From positions 1 to 64,000 of the forward strand of contig JAHHIH010000010.1 of NCBI GenBank assembly GCA_019358835.1: DNA of 64,000 nt, read 5' to 3'. A program made the position numbers and the translations under genes. Position 1 is the stretch's first letter; each line of letters starts with the position of its first letter. The notes under the pieces were generated by a model. That model saw only the letters and a list, made by a program, of their open reading frames with translations. It did not search any database and was not told where the DNA came from. Below, one piece after another: positions 52,519 through 61,153 of this stretch. This DNA comes from Tildeniella torsiva UHER 1998/13D. Lineage in GTDB: Bacteria > Cyanobacteriota > Cyanobacteriia > Phormidesmidales > Phormidesmidaceae.

Positions 52519-55494
52519 TTAAAAACGCTTTTCGCCCCTGAGCGACTCGACCACTCGCTTAATGCCGGTTTCGACATTGAGCCAGGCAGCATCGCGATCG
52601 CCCCATTGAGTCACGGGTTCCCCGTTCTGCGGTAGCCAGCTGAGTTTGTTAAACGGGGTATCTCGCCAATCTACCGGGCGCAGAATAATCGGAATGACGC
52701 GGGCCTCGCCGTTGTCGTGGCGCTCCATAGCGGGGGTCATCTCTAGGTCGTAGCAGTAGTCGGAGGCGATGAAGTCAGAACTCACCAGCAGCAAGATGAT
52801 GTCGGCGCGATTGAGGTTGTCGTCGATGTCGCTTACCCACTCGTCACCGGGCAGAATGCGGCGATCGTGCCAGTTTTGAATGAGCCCCTGCCGTTGCAGC
52901 AACTTGAGGTGAGTTTCTAGCTCATCCCTCAGCGTTTCGTCTTTGTGGGAGTAGCTGTAGAACAGGCGCAGGGCTTGGCTATGGCGATCCATTGCGGTGG
53001 TGGGTTGGCGGGTGCCCTCCAAATCTACCCCATTGAGCAAGTCGCGAATATTCAACCTCACAACCTTGCCGTCAATGACTTGAGGAAACTCACTCAATCG
53101 GTCGTTTTCCATCACGATTAGGTCTTGGTAAAGCAGGGCTGTGTTGGGATGTCCCGGCACCGGCACCAGCTCTTTGGGTTTGAATTTAAAGCTGCGGTGG
53201 ATGCGCTCAAAGTCGGAGCGAATTACCGCCAATAGCCTGCGCCGACTGTTCATCGGGCCATCCACGCTAATGGAAACGCAGCGGTCTTGGGGGTCGGCTT
53301 TGACCAGGGCGCGATTGCCCTCAAAGTTGAGAATTACCCCGGTGCGCCAGCGCAGTTGGTGATCGCTCAGCACGTGGGTACGCACAATGAAGCGGGGCAG
53401 CAACCCCTCGGGCAAAATTGGGTACTCGTAGCGAAAGTTGAGGCAGTCTGCCGGGTCAAATTCAGAGGCGGCGGCGGGCTGCTGCTTGTCGAGCAGGTCA
53501 GGGATGAGGTAGCGGTGTTCGTCTTCTTCGAACCGAAAGCACAGCTCGAATTTGCGCATGAGGTCTAGCAAAAAGCCGTGGCGCTCGGCGGGGTAGTTGT
53601 GGGCGTCTAAATTGCGAGACAGGCAAGCGGCTTCGAGTTCGCCTTTGGTGTCGGCGAGTTCGTGGGCGTTTAGCAGGGTGTAAATGCCGTTGGTGACCCA
53701 GTGGGGGTTGAGCACGTGGGTATCGCGCAGGCGAGGGTCGTCTTTGTAGTTGAGGGCAATGCCGAGGCTGTGGAGGTGCACGGCGAGGGAGTCTTGCGCC
53801 CCGTAGTCGGTTTCGCCATCGGTTTGGCAAATGGCCCGATATTGCTCGAAGGAAATGTAGTTCTCGGCCATTTCGGAAAGCTTGTTTTTGATCGCTACCC
53901 AACTGGCGGGGAAGGGATCGCGCAGGTGCTCTAGGGCATCGGTTTCTCGCTCGATGACGGCGCGGAGGTAGTCGATGCCTTGGCCTGTTTCGCAATCGGT
54001 GGTGATGAACTCGCTAATGTTGGGGAATTTTTGCTGCAACGCGCCCCGGTTGACATCGAAGGGGTGCTCTTTGACTTTGTTGAGCACGACGATAACGGGG
54101 GAGTCGCCGCCAAAGCTGTGGATGAGTTCGAGCCAGTACTCGGCATCGGAATCTTCATGCCCCTGGCGACCATTGAGCACCAGCAAATAAAGGCTGCGCT
54201 CGGTAAGAAAGAACTGGTGGGTAGAGTGCATGATCTCTTGGCCACCAAAATCCCACACATGAAGTTTGATGTCTTCGGAGTCGTTGAGGGTCATAGGCCA
54301 CTGAGTAATCTGGATGCCCTCCGTTTTGGCAGATTTAGGATCAAAATTTTTGTGAACGAGGCGATTGACTAGAGAAGTTTTGCCAACAACACCAAAGCCT
54401 ACCAGAATAAGCTTGGCCTCATTGAGGGGCTGACGATGAACCAGCACTCGAAAATAATAGTTGAGAATATCTTCTGGGCTGGCAGCGGTCACACCATCGT
54501 TGACTTCTTGGTTGGTGGGGCCAAGAATTTCTTCGGGAATACCCAATTTCTCATTCCCGTGCAGTAAAAGCACTTTTAGGTTAGAGAGAGTTGATAGAAA
54601 AACCGGCAAAACGGAAAGTTCGTTGTAAGTTACGTTTAGTCGTTCCAGCCGGGTTATTTTTTTGACAAAAGATGGAAAAACCTTTAGCTGGTTTTGAGAA
54701 AGAGAAAGAATCTTCAAATTCGATAGCCTCCCAAGGCTATCGGGAAGCGCCTTCAGTCTATTTTTTTCGAGGAAAAGTCCTTCCAGATTGGCTAGGTTCC
54801 CAAGGCTATCGGGAATTACCGTCAATTGGTTTTGGGAGAGTAGAAGAAACTCCAAGTTGTCGAGACTTGTAAGGCTGTCAGGGATCACCGTAAATTTATT
54901 TTGAGAAAGAATAAGGAAAGTCAGTTTGGTGAGATTTTTGAAGCTACTAGGGAGCGCCGACAATTGATTTTCTTGGAGGAAAAGTAACGTCAAGCTTGTG
55001 AGGCTGCCAAACCCATTAGGGATCGCTGTCAGTTGATTCTGGTGGAGGTGAAACTCACGCAAATTGACGAGGTTCCCGAGGCTATCAGGGAGCGTCGTCA
55101 ATCGATTTTGGTCGAGGAAAAGCCCTTCCAAATTGGTGAGGTTTCCGAGGCTGTCGGGGAGTGCCGTTAGCCCTAGGTTGGATAAATCAAGCACAGTTGC
55201 GTCACTTTCCAAAGCCGCCTGAATTCGGCGTTCTGCTTCTGCCATGGGGCTTGGCCATTCCTCCTCTGGCACGATCGCATCCACCTTCACCCCCAACACC
55301 CCAGCGATCGCCCTCACACTCACTGCACTCACCCGCTTCCCCCGCTCCGGGTGAAACAACCGGCTCACCGTGTCGGCACTCACCCCTGCTCGCTCTGCAA
55401 TAGTGGCAAACGTCCACCCCCGCTCTGCCTTCACCGCCTGTAGCAGCTCCAGCCCCTCCGGGCTAGCCAGAAAACCGCGTGATTGAGACGACAT
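52519..55494 (-). CDS. XRE-LRR-Roc-COR-TIR multidomain protein (ROCO family with TIR effector)
   Basis: This is a 991-residue protein with five parts. Residues 5-70 are an XRE-type helix-turn-helix (WTFATIAERAGVSADTVSRL). About 85-345 hold ten or more 23-residue leucine-rich repeats (LPDSLGNLTNLEGLFLDQN). A Roc GTPase domain follows with P-loop GFGVVGKTS (about 364-372), WDFGGQE and LNKVKEH. The next region (about 540-830) fits COR. A TIR domain starts near 840 (LFYSYSHKDETLRDEL); in SDYCYDLEM the glutamate near 918 takes the place of the NADase catalytic residue. The design (sensor repeats, GTP switch, NAD-cleaving effector) resembles NLR-type immunity. It stands alone and converges on the split DUF3782 gene. 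The start is the ATG at 55494. Confidence 0.87.
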   Translation of the reverse strand: MSSQSRGFLASPEGLELLQAVKAERGWTFATIAERAGVSADTVSRLFHPERGKRVSAVSVRAIAGVLGVKVDAIVPEEEWPSPMAEAERRIQAALESDATVLDLSNLGLTALPDSLGNLTNLEGLFLDQNRLTTLPDSLGNLVNLREFHLHQNQLTAIPNGFGSLTSLTLLFLQENQLSALPSSFKNLTKLTFLILSQNKFTVIPDSLTSLDNLEFLLLSQNQLTVIPDSLGNLANLEGLFLEKNRLKALPDSLGRLSNLKILSLSQNQLKVFPSFVKKITRLERLNVTYNELSVLPVFLSTLSNLKVLLLHGNEKLGIPEEILGPTNQEVNDGVTAASPEDILNYYFRVLVHRQPLNEAKLILVGFGVVGKTSLVNRLVHKNFDPKSAKTEGIQITQWPMTLNDSEDIKLHVWDFGGQEIMHSTHQFFLTERSLYLLVLNGRQGHEDSDAEYWLELIHSFGGDSPVIVVLNKVKEHPFDVNRGALQQKFPNISEFITTDCETGQGIDYLRAVIERETDALEHLRDPFPASWVAIKNKLSEMAENYISFEQYRAICQTDGETDYGAQDSLAVHLHSLGIALNYKDDPRLRDTHVLNPHWVTNGIYTLLNAHELADTKGELEAACLSRNLDAHNYPAERHGFLLDLMRKFELCFRFEEDEHRYLIPDLLDKQQPAAASEFDPADCLNFRYEYPILPEGLLPRFIVRTHVLSDHQLRWRTGVILNFEGNRALVKADPQDRCVSISVDGPMNSRRRLLAVIRSDFERIHRSFKFKPKELVPVPGHPNTALLYQDLIVMENDRLSEFPQVIDGKVVRLNIRDLLNGVDLEGTRQPTTAMDRHSQALRLFYSYSHKDETLRDELETHLKLLQRQGLIQNWHDRRILPGDEWVSDIDDNLNRADIILLLVSSDFIASDYCYDLEMTPAMERHDNGEARVIPIILRPVDWRDTPFNKLSWLPQNGEPVTQWGDRDAAWLNVETGIKRVVESLRGEKRF

Positions 55495-55542
55495 AGGCGT
55501 TGGCGACAAACAGAGCTTTGTTCAAGGGTATCCGGCGATTCC

Positions 55543-55558
55543 AAAAACCGGGTTTCTT
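55543..55558. repeat. Copy of the AAACCGGGTTTCTT repeat
   Basis: AAAAACCGGGTTTCTT lies about 50 bp upstream of the start of the TIR-containing gene. It is one arm of the dispersed palindrome seen at 30286-30350 and, diverged, at 5339-5395 and 28905-28917. Confidence 0.6.
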
Positions 55559-55700
55559 CTTGGCGGCGTTAGGAAATTGGCTACTGATTCAATAACTAGG
55601 TTCCTTCCCAGTAGCAGAGTTCTTTCCCCAGCCAGAGGACAGCATCGGTGAGTCGCAGTACGCTGAAACTCAATACGTGAAGAAAAATAAGGGAGACCCT

Positions 55701-56684
55701 ATGGGATTGGGCCTACTTGTAAACGGTCAGTGGCAGAAAGAGCGCAGCCAAGAAGACAACAAAGGTCGCTTTGTGCGTCCCGAGACCGACTTTCACCACT
55801 TCACGAAGGCGGATGGCGAGTTTAAGCCCGAGGCCGATCGCTACCACCTCTACGTCTCGCTGGCCTGCCCCTGGGCGCACCGCACGCTGATCATGCGCGA
55901 GCTGAAGGGCCTCACCGATGCGATTTCGGTATCGGTAGTGGATCCTTACATGGGTGAGAAAGGTTGGGCTTTTAGTGACTACCCCGGCGCAATTCCTGAC
56001 ATGGTGAACGGAGCACAGTATTTGCGGGAGATCTACACCAAGGCCAAGCCCGACATCTCGGGCCGGGTGACGGTGCCCATTCTTTGGGATAAGCAGACCC
56101 ACACCATCGTCAACAACGAGTCGCGCGAGATCATTCGCATGCTCGACACCGAGTGGAATGGGGTGGCCACCAACGACGTTGATCTCTACCCCGCCGATCT
56201 ACAGACCAAAATTGACGAGGCTATTGACGCCATCTATCAGCCGATTAACAACGGCGTGTACCGAGCTGGGTTTGCTACCAAGCAGGGCGCTTACGAAGAA
56301 GCGGTGACCGAACTATTCGACGCCCTCGACCATTGGGAAGGCGTGCTCGATCGCCAGCGCTACCTGTGCGGCGATCGCCTTACCGAGGCCGACATCTGCC
56401 TGTTCACCACCCTCTATCGCTTCGATGCGGTCTACTACGTGCACTTCAAGTGCAACCTGCGTCGCATTGTTGACTATCCCAACCTCTGGGGCTATCTGCG
56501 CGATCTGTACCAGCAGCCCGCCTTCAAAAACACCTGCAACATGGACCACATCAAGCGCCACTACTACATGAGCCACCCCGGCGTGAACCCGCACCAGATT
56601 GTGCCCCTAGGGCCAGTGATCGACTTTGACGCAAAGAGCGATCGCGCCAAGCGATTCAGCCTCACTGCCGGTAGTGCCCGGTAA
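55701..56684 (+). CDS. Glutathionyl-hydroquinone reductase (Xi-class GST)
   Basis: This is a 327-residue enzyme. The thioredoxin-like domain carries the catalytic cysteine at position 56 in SLACPWAHRTLIMRELKGL, preceded by the family's N-terminal extension FVRPETDFHHF. Further Xi-class marks are VPILWDKQTHTIVNNESREI and the C-terminal LCGDRLTEADICLFTTLYRFDAVYYVHFKCN. It reduces glutathionyl-hydroquinones with glutathione in the cytosol. GGGAG 5 nt ahead of the ATG at 55701 sets the start; a GTG at 55677 is in frame but less likely. It is a single gene. Confidence 0.9.
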   Translation: MGLGLLVNGQWQKERSQEDNKGRFVRPETDFHHFTKADGEFKPEADRYHLYVSLACPWAHRTLIMRELKGLTDAISVSVVDPYMGEKGWAFSDYPGAIPDMVNGAQYLREIYTKAKPDISGRVTVPILWDKQTHTIVNNESREIIRMLDTEWNGVATNDVDLYPADLQTKIDEAIDAIYQPINNGVYRAGFATKQGAYEEAVTELFDALDHWEGVLDRQRYLCGDRLTEADICLFTTLYRFDAVYYVHFKCNLRRIVDYPNLWGYLRDLYQQPAFKNTCNMDHIKRHYYMSHPGVNPHQIVPLGPVIDFDAKSDRAKRFSLTAGSAR

Positions 56685-56766
56685 CAGCAGTCCTGTAGCC
56701 AAGACGCCTTGCCGTTGCTGGGCAAAGGGTTTAGCCTATGCGAGACGTAACTAAAACGGTGAAACA

Positions 56767-57204
56767 ATGGATTTAATGGGCATGGTCAACCAGGCGATCG
56801 CCGCCTCTGATACCGAAGCCAGCGGTAGCCTAATCGGCACACTGCTGGGAAACCTCAACAACACCCCGGTAGACAACAACCAAATTGGCGGCATCGCTAG
56901 CAGCCTCCAAGGCGTGCTTCAGGCTAAGGGCCAGGGCAATGCCGGGTCGCTGATGTCAATACTGCAAGGGGTAGCGGCCACCGGAGCCGTAGAGCAACTG
57001 CTGGCCAATGAGCAGATTAGCGCGATCGCCCAGCGGGTCGGAGTCGATCCGGCCATGGTTCGCAGTTTGACCCCGCTAATTGCTCAATTTTTGGTCAAAG
57101 GGTCGAACGCGCAGGGCGGTGGGCTGCTGCAAAAGGTGCTTTCTGGCGAGGTTGACCTGGGGCAGATGGCCGGGTTGATCGGCATGGCCAACAAATTCTT
57201 GTAG
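56767..57204 (+). CDS. Hypothetical helical protein (145 aa)
   Basis: I do not recognise this protein with certainty. It is low in charge and rich in Gly, Ala, Asn, Gln and Leu, with helical segments such as QIGGIASSLQGVLQAKGQGN, SLMSILQGVAATGAVEQLL, RVGVDPAMVRSLTPLIAQFL and LGQMAGLIGMANKFL. The pattern resembles DUF937-like helical proteins. It has no signal peptide or membrane helix. It lies 82 bp after the glutathionyl-hydroquinone reductase gene and is followed by a strong hairpin. Confidence 0.6.
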   Translation: MDLMGMVNQAIAASDTEASGSLIGTLLGNLNNTPVDNNQIGGIASSLQGVLQAKGQGNAGSLMSILQGVAATGAVEQLLANEQISAIAQRVGVDPAMVRSLTPLIAQFLVKGSNAQGGGLLQKVLSGEVDLGQMAGLIGMANKFL

Positions 57205-57236
57205 AGCGAGATGCCCAATTTAAGGGTTTTAGGGGT

Positions 57237-57287
57237 CGGGTCTCTACTGAGCTTCAGCATCAACGCTGTCAATTAGCTCAGAGACCC
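57237..57287. terminator. Hairpin between convergent genes, probable bidirectional terminator
   Basis: The arm CGGGTCTCTACTGAGCT (57237-57253) pairs with AGCTCAGAGACCCG (57274-57287), with a 3-nt bulge in the left arm and a 20-nt loop. It is placed between the stop of the 145-aa gene and the convergent DUF4239-like gene. A short CCCTTT tract follows on the plus side. Confidence 0.6.
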
Positions 57288-57306
57288 GCCCCCCTTTGAT
57301 ATGCGG

Positions 57307-58071
57307 TTACGGAGCCAGGGTTTTCTGGAGGCGATCGCGCAGGGCCGCCAAGCTCGACAGGTCAGCATCCACGCTCGATCGCCCGTTGTACTGAAACGGG
57401 TTATCCAGATCGCGAATCAGCAGCAGCAGGTAGGTAAACGAGGTAAACAGCAGGCACGACACCACCAAATTTTCGCTAAAGCTGGCCGCCCCAATCAGCA
57501 GCAGAGCGCACAAAACACCCACCAAAAACACCTCCAGCAGCACATAGGCTGGCCCCACAAAATCGGTGTCGCGATTGATGCCAATGTAGGCGAGCAGCAG
57601 GCGAATTTTGGCCTGTTCGGCCTGGATGCGGCTGATGATGGGGCCGCTGGTGTAGGGCAGCATCCCCGCTAGGGAGGCATTGAGCTGGTCAAGGGCAGGG
57701 GCGATCGCATCTTGGGGCTTGTCTTGCTCTAGCCAGTCGAGGGTGGCCTGCAAAATTGCCACCAGGTTTTGGGTCAGGGGGGCAGGGTCATACTCCGCGT
57801 TGGCCTTAGCCACCAGCAAATTGCTGTCTTGGATGGCCTCAATGGCATTGGCCACCTGCACCGGCATATCGGCACTGGCTTTAAAGTCGCCCAGGGTGCC
57901 ATTGAGCACAAAGGCAATTACAAAGGTCGCCGCGCCAAATAGCGACCCGGTGAGGGGGTCAAAGGCCCAGGGCTCCCAGCCTAAGCGGTGGATGGCCACC
58001 TTGGCCAGCCCGTACAGGCCGGTCAGCGGCAGCACCGTTAGCAATATTCGCCACTTCGTCGGCATCACCAT
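57307..58071 (-). CDS. DUF4239/bestrophin-like membrane protein
   Basis: This is a 254-residue protein with an N-terminal helix pair (LLTVLPLTGLYGLAKVAIHR, LFGAATFVIAFVLNGTLGDF), a central soluble helical region, and a C-terminal helix pair (YVLLEVFLVGVLCALLLIGA, LVVSCLLFTSFTYLLLLIRD). The end, RDLDNPFQYNGRSSVDADLSSL, matches the conserved tail of DUF4239 bestrophin-like proteins. An ion-channel-like role is possible but not shown. The ATG at 58071 is used; a second one three codons later is equivalent. Confidence 0.68.
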   Translation of the reverse strand: MVMPTKWRILLTVLPLTGLYGLAKVAIHRLGWEPWAFDPLTGSLFGAATFVIAFVLNGTLGDFKASADMPVQVANAIEAIQDSNLLVAKANAEYDPAPLTQNLVAILQATLDWLEQDKPQDAIAPALDQLNASLAGMLPYTSGPIISRIQAEQAKIRLLLAYIGINRDTDFVGPAYVLLEVFLVGVLCALLLIGAASFSENLVVSCLLFTSFTYLLLLIRDLDNPFQYNGRSSVDADLSSLAALRDRLQKTLAP

Positions 58072-58688
58072 AGTTGCGATCGCTCCTAGAGCAGCCCTCT
58101 ACACAACGCTCAACCCTCGCTAGGGCTCTGATTATGGTATGCGGTGCGCTGAGACCATGGGCCACCCGGCGGATTATGCAAATCCTACATGTTGGTCATG
58201 CGATAAAAGGATGGACTGCTACAAAGCGTAACTAAAAATACAAAACACGTTGCAAAGTTTGAATAATTTAAGCTCAAATACCACAGTAAAAAGCCGCAGA
58301 AATGCTGGATTCTACTCGGTGTTTTGATCGATAAAAATCGTGGGACTAAGGCTTGGTAAATTCTGAACACCGCTTTGATGAAATGGTTTAACCCTTTGGA
58401 GAATTTTTTCCCTTTGGGCAGCGTTCAACTAAGCGTCGTATTGCCCTGGGGGCGAATCTAAGCCTAAAATCTGCCAATCAATCACCTACTCTCTCTTTTG
58501 TTCTGCCAACGTTGCAACAGTTTGTCTTAGCAACTTCTGATTCTATGGAGAGCTGAACCCCGACATCAGTGGAGCAGAAATCTAGGTGAGGTGCAGGTTT
58601 TCTCTGGGATGCCTACAACGGTGAGACGCCGATACCCCGATCATTTTTCCTAATTCACCGCATTGCATAACGTTGGAGTAAGCGCAAC
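58072..58688. other. Long leader region upstream of nrtA
   Basis: This 617-bp gene-free stretch contains a canonical NtcA-type promoter (58228-58269). The implied transcript starts near 58275 and leaves a leader of about 410 nt before nrtA. No known riboswitch, including guanidine-I, was recognised in it. Short frames here have no features. Confidence 0.5.
58228..58269 (+). promoter_or_regulatory. NtcA-activated promoter for nrtABCD
   Basis: GTA (58228-58230), eight bases, and TAC (58239-58241) give the exact NtcA consensus GTA-N8-TAC. A -10 element TAATTT (58264-58269, form TAN3T) begins after a 22-nt gap, the classic spacing for NtcA class II promoters. It faces nrtA, a well-known NtcA target in cyanobacteria. 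The only unusual point is the distance of about 420 nt to the nrtA start codon. Confidence 0.75.
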
Positions 58689-59999
58689 ATGACTCGACTA
58701 AATCGCCGTAGATTTTTGATGACCGCTGGCACCGCCGCTGCGGGTACTGTGCTGCTCCATGCATGCAGTCAGGATGGGGGAAATCAGGCGTCAGAGCCGA
58801 CCACTGAGGTCACCCTCGACCCTGCCGATGCGCCAGAAACTGCGACCGCTAAACTGGGCTTTATTGCCCTGACCGACTCAGCGCCGCTGATTATTGCCAA
58901 GGTCAAAGGGTTCTTTGACAAGTACGGCATGACCGACGTATCGGTGGAAAAGCAGGCCTCCTGGGGCACCACCCGCGACAACCTGGTGCTGGGCTCTGGC
59001 GGCGGCGGCATTGACGGGGCGCACATTCTCACCCCCATGCCCTACCTGATCTCTGAGGGCATTGTCACCGATGGCAAAAAGGTGCCGATGTACATTCTGG
59101 CCCGCCTCAACACCAACGGCCAGGGCATTTCGCTCTCCAACGACTACCTCGATCTCAAGGTCACCAAAGACAGCTCACCGCTCAAAGAAGTGTTTGCCAA
59201 GCGCAAAGCCGAGGGTAAAGAACTCAAAGCAGCGGTGACTTTCCCCGGCGGCACCCACGACCTGTGGATGCGCTACTGGCTGGCGGCTGGCGGCATTGAC
59301 CCCGACCAGGAGATTTCGACCATTGTGGTGCCCCCGCCGCAGATGGTGGCCAACATGAAGGTGAGCAACATGGATGCCTTCTGCGTCGGTGAGCCCTGGC
59401 CCCTGCAATTGGTGAACCAATCGATTGGTTACAACGCCCTCACCACAGGCGAAATGTGGAAAGACCACCCCGAGAAAGCGCTGGGTATGCGGGCCGACTG
59501 GGTCGATGCCAACCCCAAAGCCGCCAAGGCCCTGCTGATGGGCGCACTAGAGGGCGCAATGTGGTGCGATCAGCCTGAGAACAAAGAAGAAATGTGCAAG
59601 ATTCTCTCCGAGCGGGCCTGGTTTAACGTGCCCTTTGAAGACATCATCGATCGCTCCCAGGGTAAGTTCGACTTTGGCACGGGCCGAGTCGAAGAGCTGC
59701 CCGACCTCATGCAAAAATACTGGGCCGACAATGCCTCCTATCCCTTTAAGAGCCATGATCTGTGGTTCTTAACCGAGAATATTCGCTGGGGTAAGCTGCC
59801 CGCCGACACCGACACCAAGGCGTGGGTCGATGCCGTCAACCGCGAAGACCTCTGGCGCGAAGCGGCCACCGCCCTAGGCCAAGAAGCGATGATTCCCAAG
59901 AGCACCTCTCGCGGGGTTGAAACCTTCTTCGACGGCATTACCTTTGACCCCGAAGATCCTCAGGCGTACCTCGACAGCCTCAAGATCAAGCGGGTGTAG
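58689..59999 (+). CDS. nrtA: Nitrate ABC transporter, substrate-binding lipoprotein NrtA
   Basis: This 436-residue protein begins with a twin-arginine-like stretch (NRRRFLMTAGTAAAG) and a lipobox ending at the cysteine in LLHAC, so it is probably a membrane-tethered lipoprotein. The mature part matches cyanobacterial NrtA closely: LGFIALTDSAPLIIAKVKGF, QASWGTTRDNLVLGSGGGGI, ILTPMPYLISEG and FCVGEPWPLQLVNQ. It follows NrtA, not the bicarbonate paralogue CmpA, which reads differently in the TPMPYL segment. It captures nitrate (and nitrite) in the periplasm. It is the first gene of nrtABCD. Confidence 0.92.
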   Translation: MTRLNRRRFLMTAGTAAAGTVLLHACSQDGGNQASEPTTEVTLDPADAPETATAKLGFIALTDSAPLIIAKVKGFFDKYGMTDVSVEKQASWGTTRDNLVLGSGGGGIDGAHILTPMPYLISEGIVTDGKKVPMYILARLNTNGQGISLSNDYLDLKVTKDSSPLKEVFAKRKAEGKELKAAVTFPGGTHDLWMRYWLAAGGIDPDQEISTIVVPPPQMVANMKVSNMDAFCVGEPWPLQLVNQSIGYNALTTGEMWKDHPEKALGMRADWVDANPKAAKALLMGALEGAMWCDQPENKEEMCKILSERAWFNVPFEDIIDRSQGKFDFGTGRVEELPDLMQKYWADNASYPFKSHDLWFLTENIRWGKLPADTDTKAWVDAVNREDLWREAATALGQEAMIPKSTSRGVETFFDGITFDPEDPQAYLDSLKIKRV

Positions 60000-60034
60000 A
60001 CGATTCCCGTTGCCCACTCCCCCCTCACCCCCAA

Positions 60035-60057
60035 CCCCTCTCCCACCGGGAGAGGGG
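60035..60057. repeat. REP-like hairpin in the nrtA-nrtB spacer
   Basis: CCCCTCTCCC (60035-60044) and GGGAGAGGGG (60048-60057) form a perfect 10-bp stem with a 3-nt loop, 35 bp after the nrtA stop. A near-identical copy lies in the nrtB-nrtC spacer. It may stabilise the nrtA part of the mRNA, which must be produced in excess. Confidence 0.75.
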
Positions 60058-60135
60058 AGCCGGAGAGGCTTTTAAGCTTTCCCTGTTTGATTAGTCCGCT
60101 AGTTCCTTCGCACAAGCCCTGGAGACCTATCTGCA

Positions 60136-60981
60136 ATGACGGCACCCCTCGATATTCGTCCGGCGCGATCGCGCTTTAACCTGCAAAAGCTCGCCAATTC
60201 GTCTCTAGACTCGCTCAAGGGACTGGTTCCTCCGCTGGTGGCGATTCTGATCTTCTTAATCATCTGGCAGGTGCTCACCATGGGGCCTGATGCCAACCTG
60301 CCCACCCCAGTGCGCACGGTGCAAGACACCTGGGAACTGATCGTCAACCCTTTCTTTAACTACGGCGGCACCGATAAAGGCCTGTTTTGGCAGGTGTGGA
60401 CAAGTCTGCAACGGGTCGCTCTGGGCTTTACCTTAGCGGCGATTGTGGGTGTAGCCCTCGGGATTTTGGTGGGCACCAGCTCGTTGATGTACAGCGCCCT
60501 CGACCCGCTGTTTCAGATTTTGCGCACGGTGCCGCCCTTGGCCTGGCTGCCGATTTCGCTGGCGGCGTTTCAGCAGGCCAATCCTTCCGCTATTTTCGTG
60601 ATTTTTATTACGGCGATCTGGCCCATCATCATCAACACCACCGAGGGTGTGCGCCAAATTCCGCAAGACTACAACAACGTGGCGCGGGTGCTCCAGTTAT
60701 CTAAGTCCCAGTACTTCTTCAAGATTCTGTTTCCGGCTACCGTGCCCTACATCTTCACCGGCCTCAGAATTGGCATTGGGCTGTCTTGGCTGGCGATTGT
60801 GGCGGCTGAGATGCTGATCGGCGGCGTGGGCATCGGCTTTTTTATCTGGGATGCCTGGAACAGCTCGCGCATCAGCGACATCATCATCGCCATTCTCTAC
60901 GTGGGCATTGTCGGTCTGCTGCTCGATCGCCTGATTGTCTTCATCGGTGGCCTGGTACTGCCCGAAGAACAGAAGCAGTAG
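60136..60981 (+). CDS. nrtB: Nitrate ABC transporter permease NrtB
   Basis: This 281-residue inner-membrane protein of the NitT/TauT permease family has about six helices. The conserved cytoplasmic loop is in VARVLQLSKSQYFFKILFPATVPYIFTGLRIGIGLSW (the EAA-type motif), and PPLAWLPISLAAFQQANPSA precedes it. It forms the transmembrane channel for nitrate, working with NrtC and NrtD. GGAG lies about 10 nt ahead of the ATG at 60136. Spacers to nrtA and nrtC are 136 and 172 bp, and both contain the same REP-like hairpin. Confidence 0.93.
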   Translation: MTAPLDIRPARSRFNLQKLANSSLDSLKGLVPPLVAILIFLIIWQVLTMGPDANLPTPVRTVQDTWELIVNPFFNYGGTDKGLFWQVWTSLQRVALGFTLAAIVGVALGILVGTSSLMYSALDPLFQILRTVPPLAWLPISLAAFQQANPSAIFVIFITAIWPIIINTTEGVRQIPQDYNNVARVLQLSKSQYFFKILFPATVPYIFTGLRIGIGLSWLAIVAAEMLIGGVGIGFFIWDAWNSSRISDIIIAILYVGIVGLLLDRLIVFIGGLVLPEEQKQ

Positions 60982-60998
60982 AGGCCCCTCATCCCCAA

Positions 60999-61021
60999 CC
61001 CCTCTCCCACGGGGAGAGGGG
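60999..61021. repeat. REP-like hairpin in the nrtB-nrtC spacer
   Basis: CCCCTCTCCC (60999-61008) pairs with GGGAGAGGGG (61012-61021). It is the second copy of the hairpin at 60035-60057, with the same surrounding CCCCAA...AGCC context. It lies 17 bp after the nrtB stop. Confidence 0.75.
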
Positions 61022-61153
61022 AGCCAGAGTTCCATGGGTGGGCATTGCCCACTGTTTCTATGGCGGCAATAGCTCGCTTCTCATCACCTTTGTGATTCTG
61101 CTCCAAAATTTCTGGCTTGCCCGCTCGAACTGCACCTTCATTCCCTGAGCGCT

